Below are positions 6,589 to 6,835 of a DNA stretch of 6,835 nucleotides, piece by piece. The notes under the pieces were generated by a model, which saw only the letters and a program-made list of their open reading frames with translations, was not told the origin of the DNA and did no database searches. Position 1 is the stretch's first letter. Each line of letters opens with the position of its first letter. This stretch comes from Flavobacteriales bacterium (GTDB lineage: Bacteria > Bacteroidota > Bacteroidia > Flavobacteriales_D > Crocinitomicaceae): positions 1 through 6,835 of the forward strand of contig CANHJY010000107.1 in NCBI GenBank assembly GCA_947461185.1. Reading direction: 5' to 3'. The position numbers were made by a program, and so were the translations under genes.

Positions 6589-6627
6589 TTTGCAATGTTC
6601 ATTATCAATTGTAGAACTAAATCTGCT

Positions 6628-6648
6628 TGCACTAAGAACTCAAGTGCA
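6628..6648. repeat. Inverted repeat TGCACT/AGTGCA with 9-base loop
   Basis: Perfect 6-base arms, TGCACT at 6628-6633 and AGTGCA at 6643-6648, in the 106-base gap between the right-edge gene and the 404-residue glycosyltransferase. Neither strand has a T-run after the stem, so it does not look like an intrinsic terminator. It could be a small operator or a leader hairpin about 40 bases before the start codon, or chance. Confidence 0.3.
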
Positions 6649-6694
6649 CTTTATCATTATTAATTCAATTTCGTTTACACTGGAACATAACGAT

Positions 6695-6835
6695 TTAGAA
6701 TAGTTGTTTCAATTCATCAAAGGAGATAAGATTTAGGAATTCCTTTCGTTGGTTGTTGAAAACTGAAAACTCAAAAAAATCATTCTTTAATTCAGTGTGA
6801 TTTCCTAACTCTTTTGATTTTGAAATAATTCCCAC
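6695..6835 (-). CDS. C-terminal end of an unidentified protein
   Basis: An open frame enters from the right edge and runs 46 codons to TAA at 6695-6697. The visible tail begins VGIISKSKELGNHTELKNDF and ends FLNLISFDELKQLF. It is charged and helix-prone with no signature I can assign. It has the same strand as the downstream glycosyltransferase and ends 106 bases before it, so it is likely another member of the polysaccharide cluster (a glycosyltransferase or sugar-modifying enzyme are possible), but this is position only. The tail does not resemble the C-terminus I would expect for the missing WbuX/PseA-type sugar amidotransferase. Confidence 0.55.
   Translation of the reverse strand: MGIISKSKELGNHTELKNDFFEFSVFNNQRKEFLNLISFDELKQLF

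Noticed and set aside
6515..6703. 62-codon plus-strand open frame across the start of the 404-residue glycosyltransferase
   Set aside because: It overlaps the membrane segment's coding region on the other strand and has no recognisable features.

Overview
The window looks like the edge of a surface-polysaccharide (O-antigen or capsule type) gene cluster from an AT-rich member of the Bacteroidota, probably a flavobacterium-like organism. The reasons are: AT-rich coding DNA throughout; start codons without a Shine-Dalgarno sequence, preceded by A-rich or T-rich stretches; one Bacteroidota-type -7 element (TAnnTTTG) ahead of the leftmost gene; and the character of the proteins. This assignment is inferred from sequence style and not from any marker gene.

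Layout, right to left, which is the direction of transcription of all genes but one. At the right edge is the last 46 codons of an unidentified gene (minus strand). After about 106 bases comes a 404-residue glycosyltransferase with an N-terminal membrane segment. Its 3' end meets, tail to tail with 4 bases between, the only plus-strand gene: a 232-residue left-handed beta-helix (CatB-like) acyltransferase. Across a 52-base AT-rich divergent spacer, a compact minus-strand run begins: a 403-residue GT4-like glycosyltransferase, a 440-residue GT4-like glycosyltransferase, a HisH-type glutamine amidotransferase and a HisF2-type cyclase-like protein, with gaps of 17, 2 and 4 bases. A 273-base noncoding region follows, with a candidate promoter and three copies of the palindrome TACGTA. 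The left edge holds the first 139 codons of a secreted protein that resembles the signal peptide and prodomain of a subtilisin-like (S8) protease; it marks the boundary of the polysaccharide cluster.

How the genes fit together: the three glycosyltransferases would add sugars to a lipid-linked repeat unit, and the acyltransferase would decorate a sugar. The HisH/HisF2 pair is not the histidine-pathway enzyme: the HisF2 protein keeps Asp130 but has Leu where the catalytic Asp11 of imidazole-glycerol-phosphate synthase should be, and it carries features of the WbuZ/HisF2 branch. In known systems (HisH2/HisF2 with WbpG in Pseudomonas aeruginosa, WbuY/WbuZ with WbuX in E. coli) this pair makes ammonia from glutamine and feeds it to a sugar amidotransferase that turns an N-acetyl group into an acetamidino group. 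That third partner is not in this window and should lie elsewhere. I see no phage, insertion sequence, CRISPR array, tRNA or rRNA here, and I do not see a system that is plainly new; the most interesting points are the split amidination module, the inverted acyltransferase gene and the TACGTA-rich leader.
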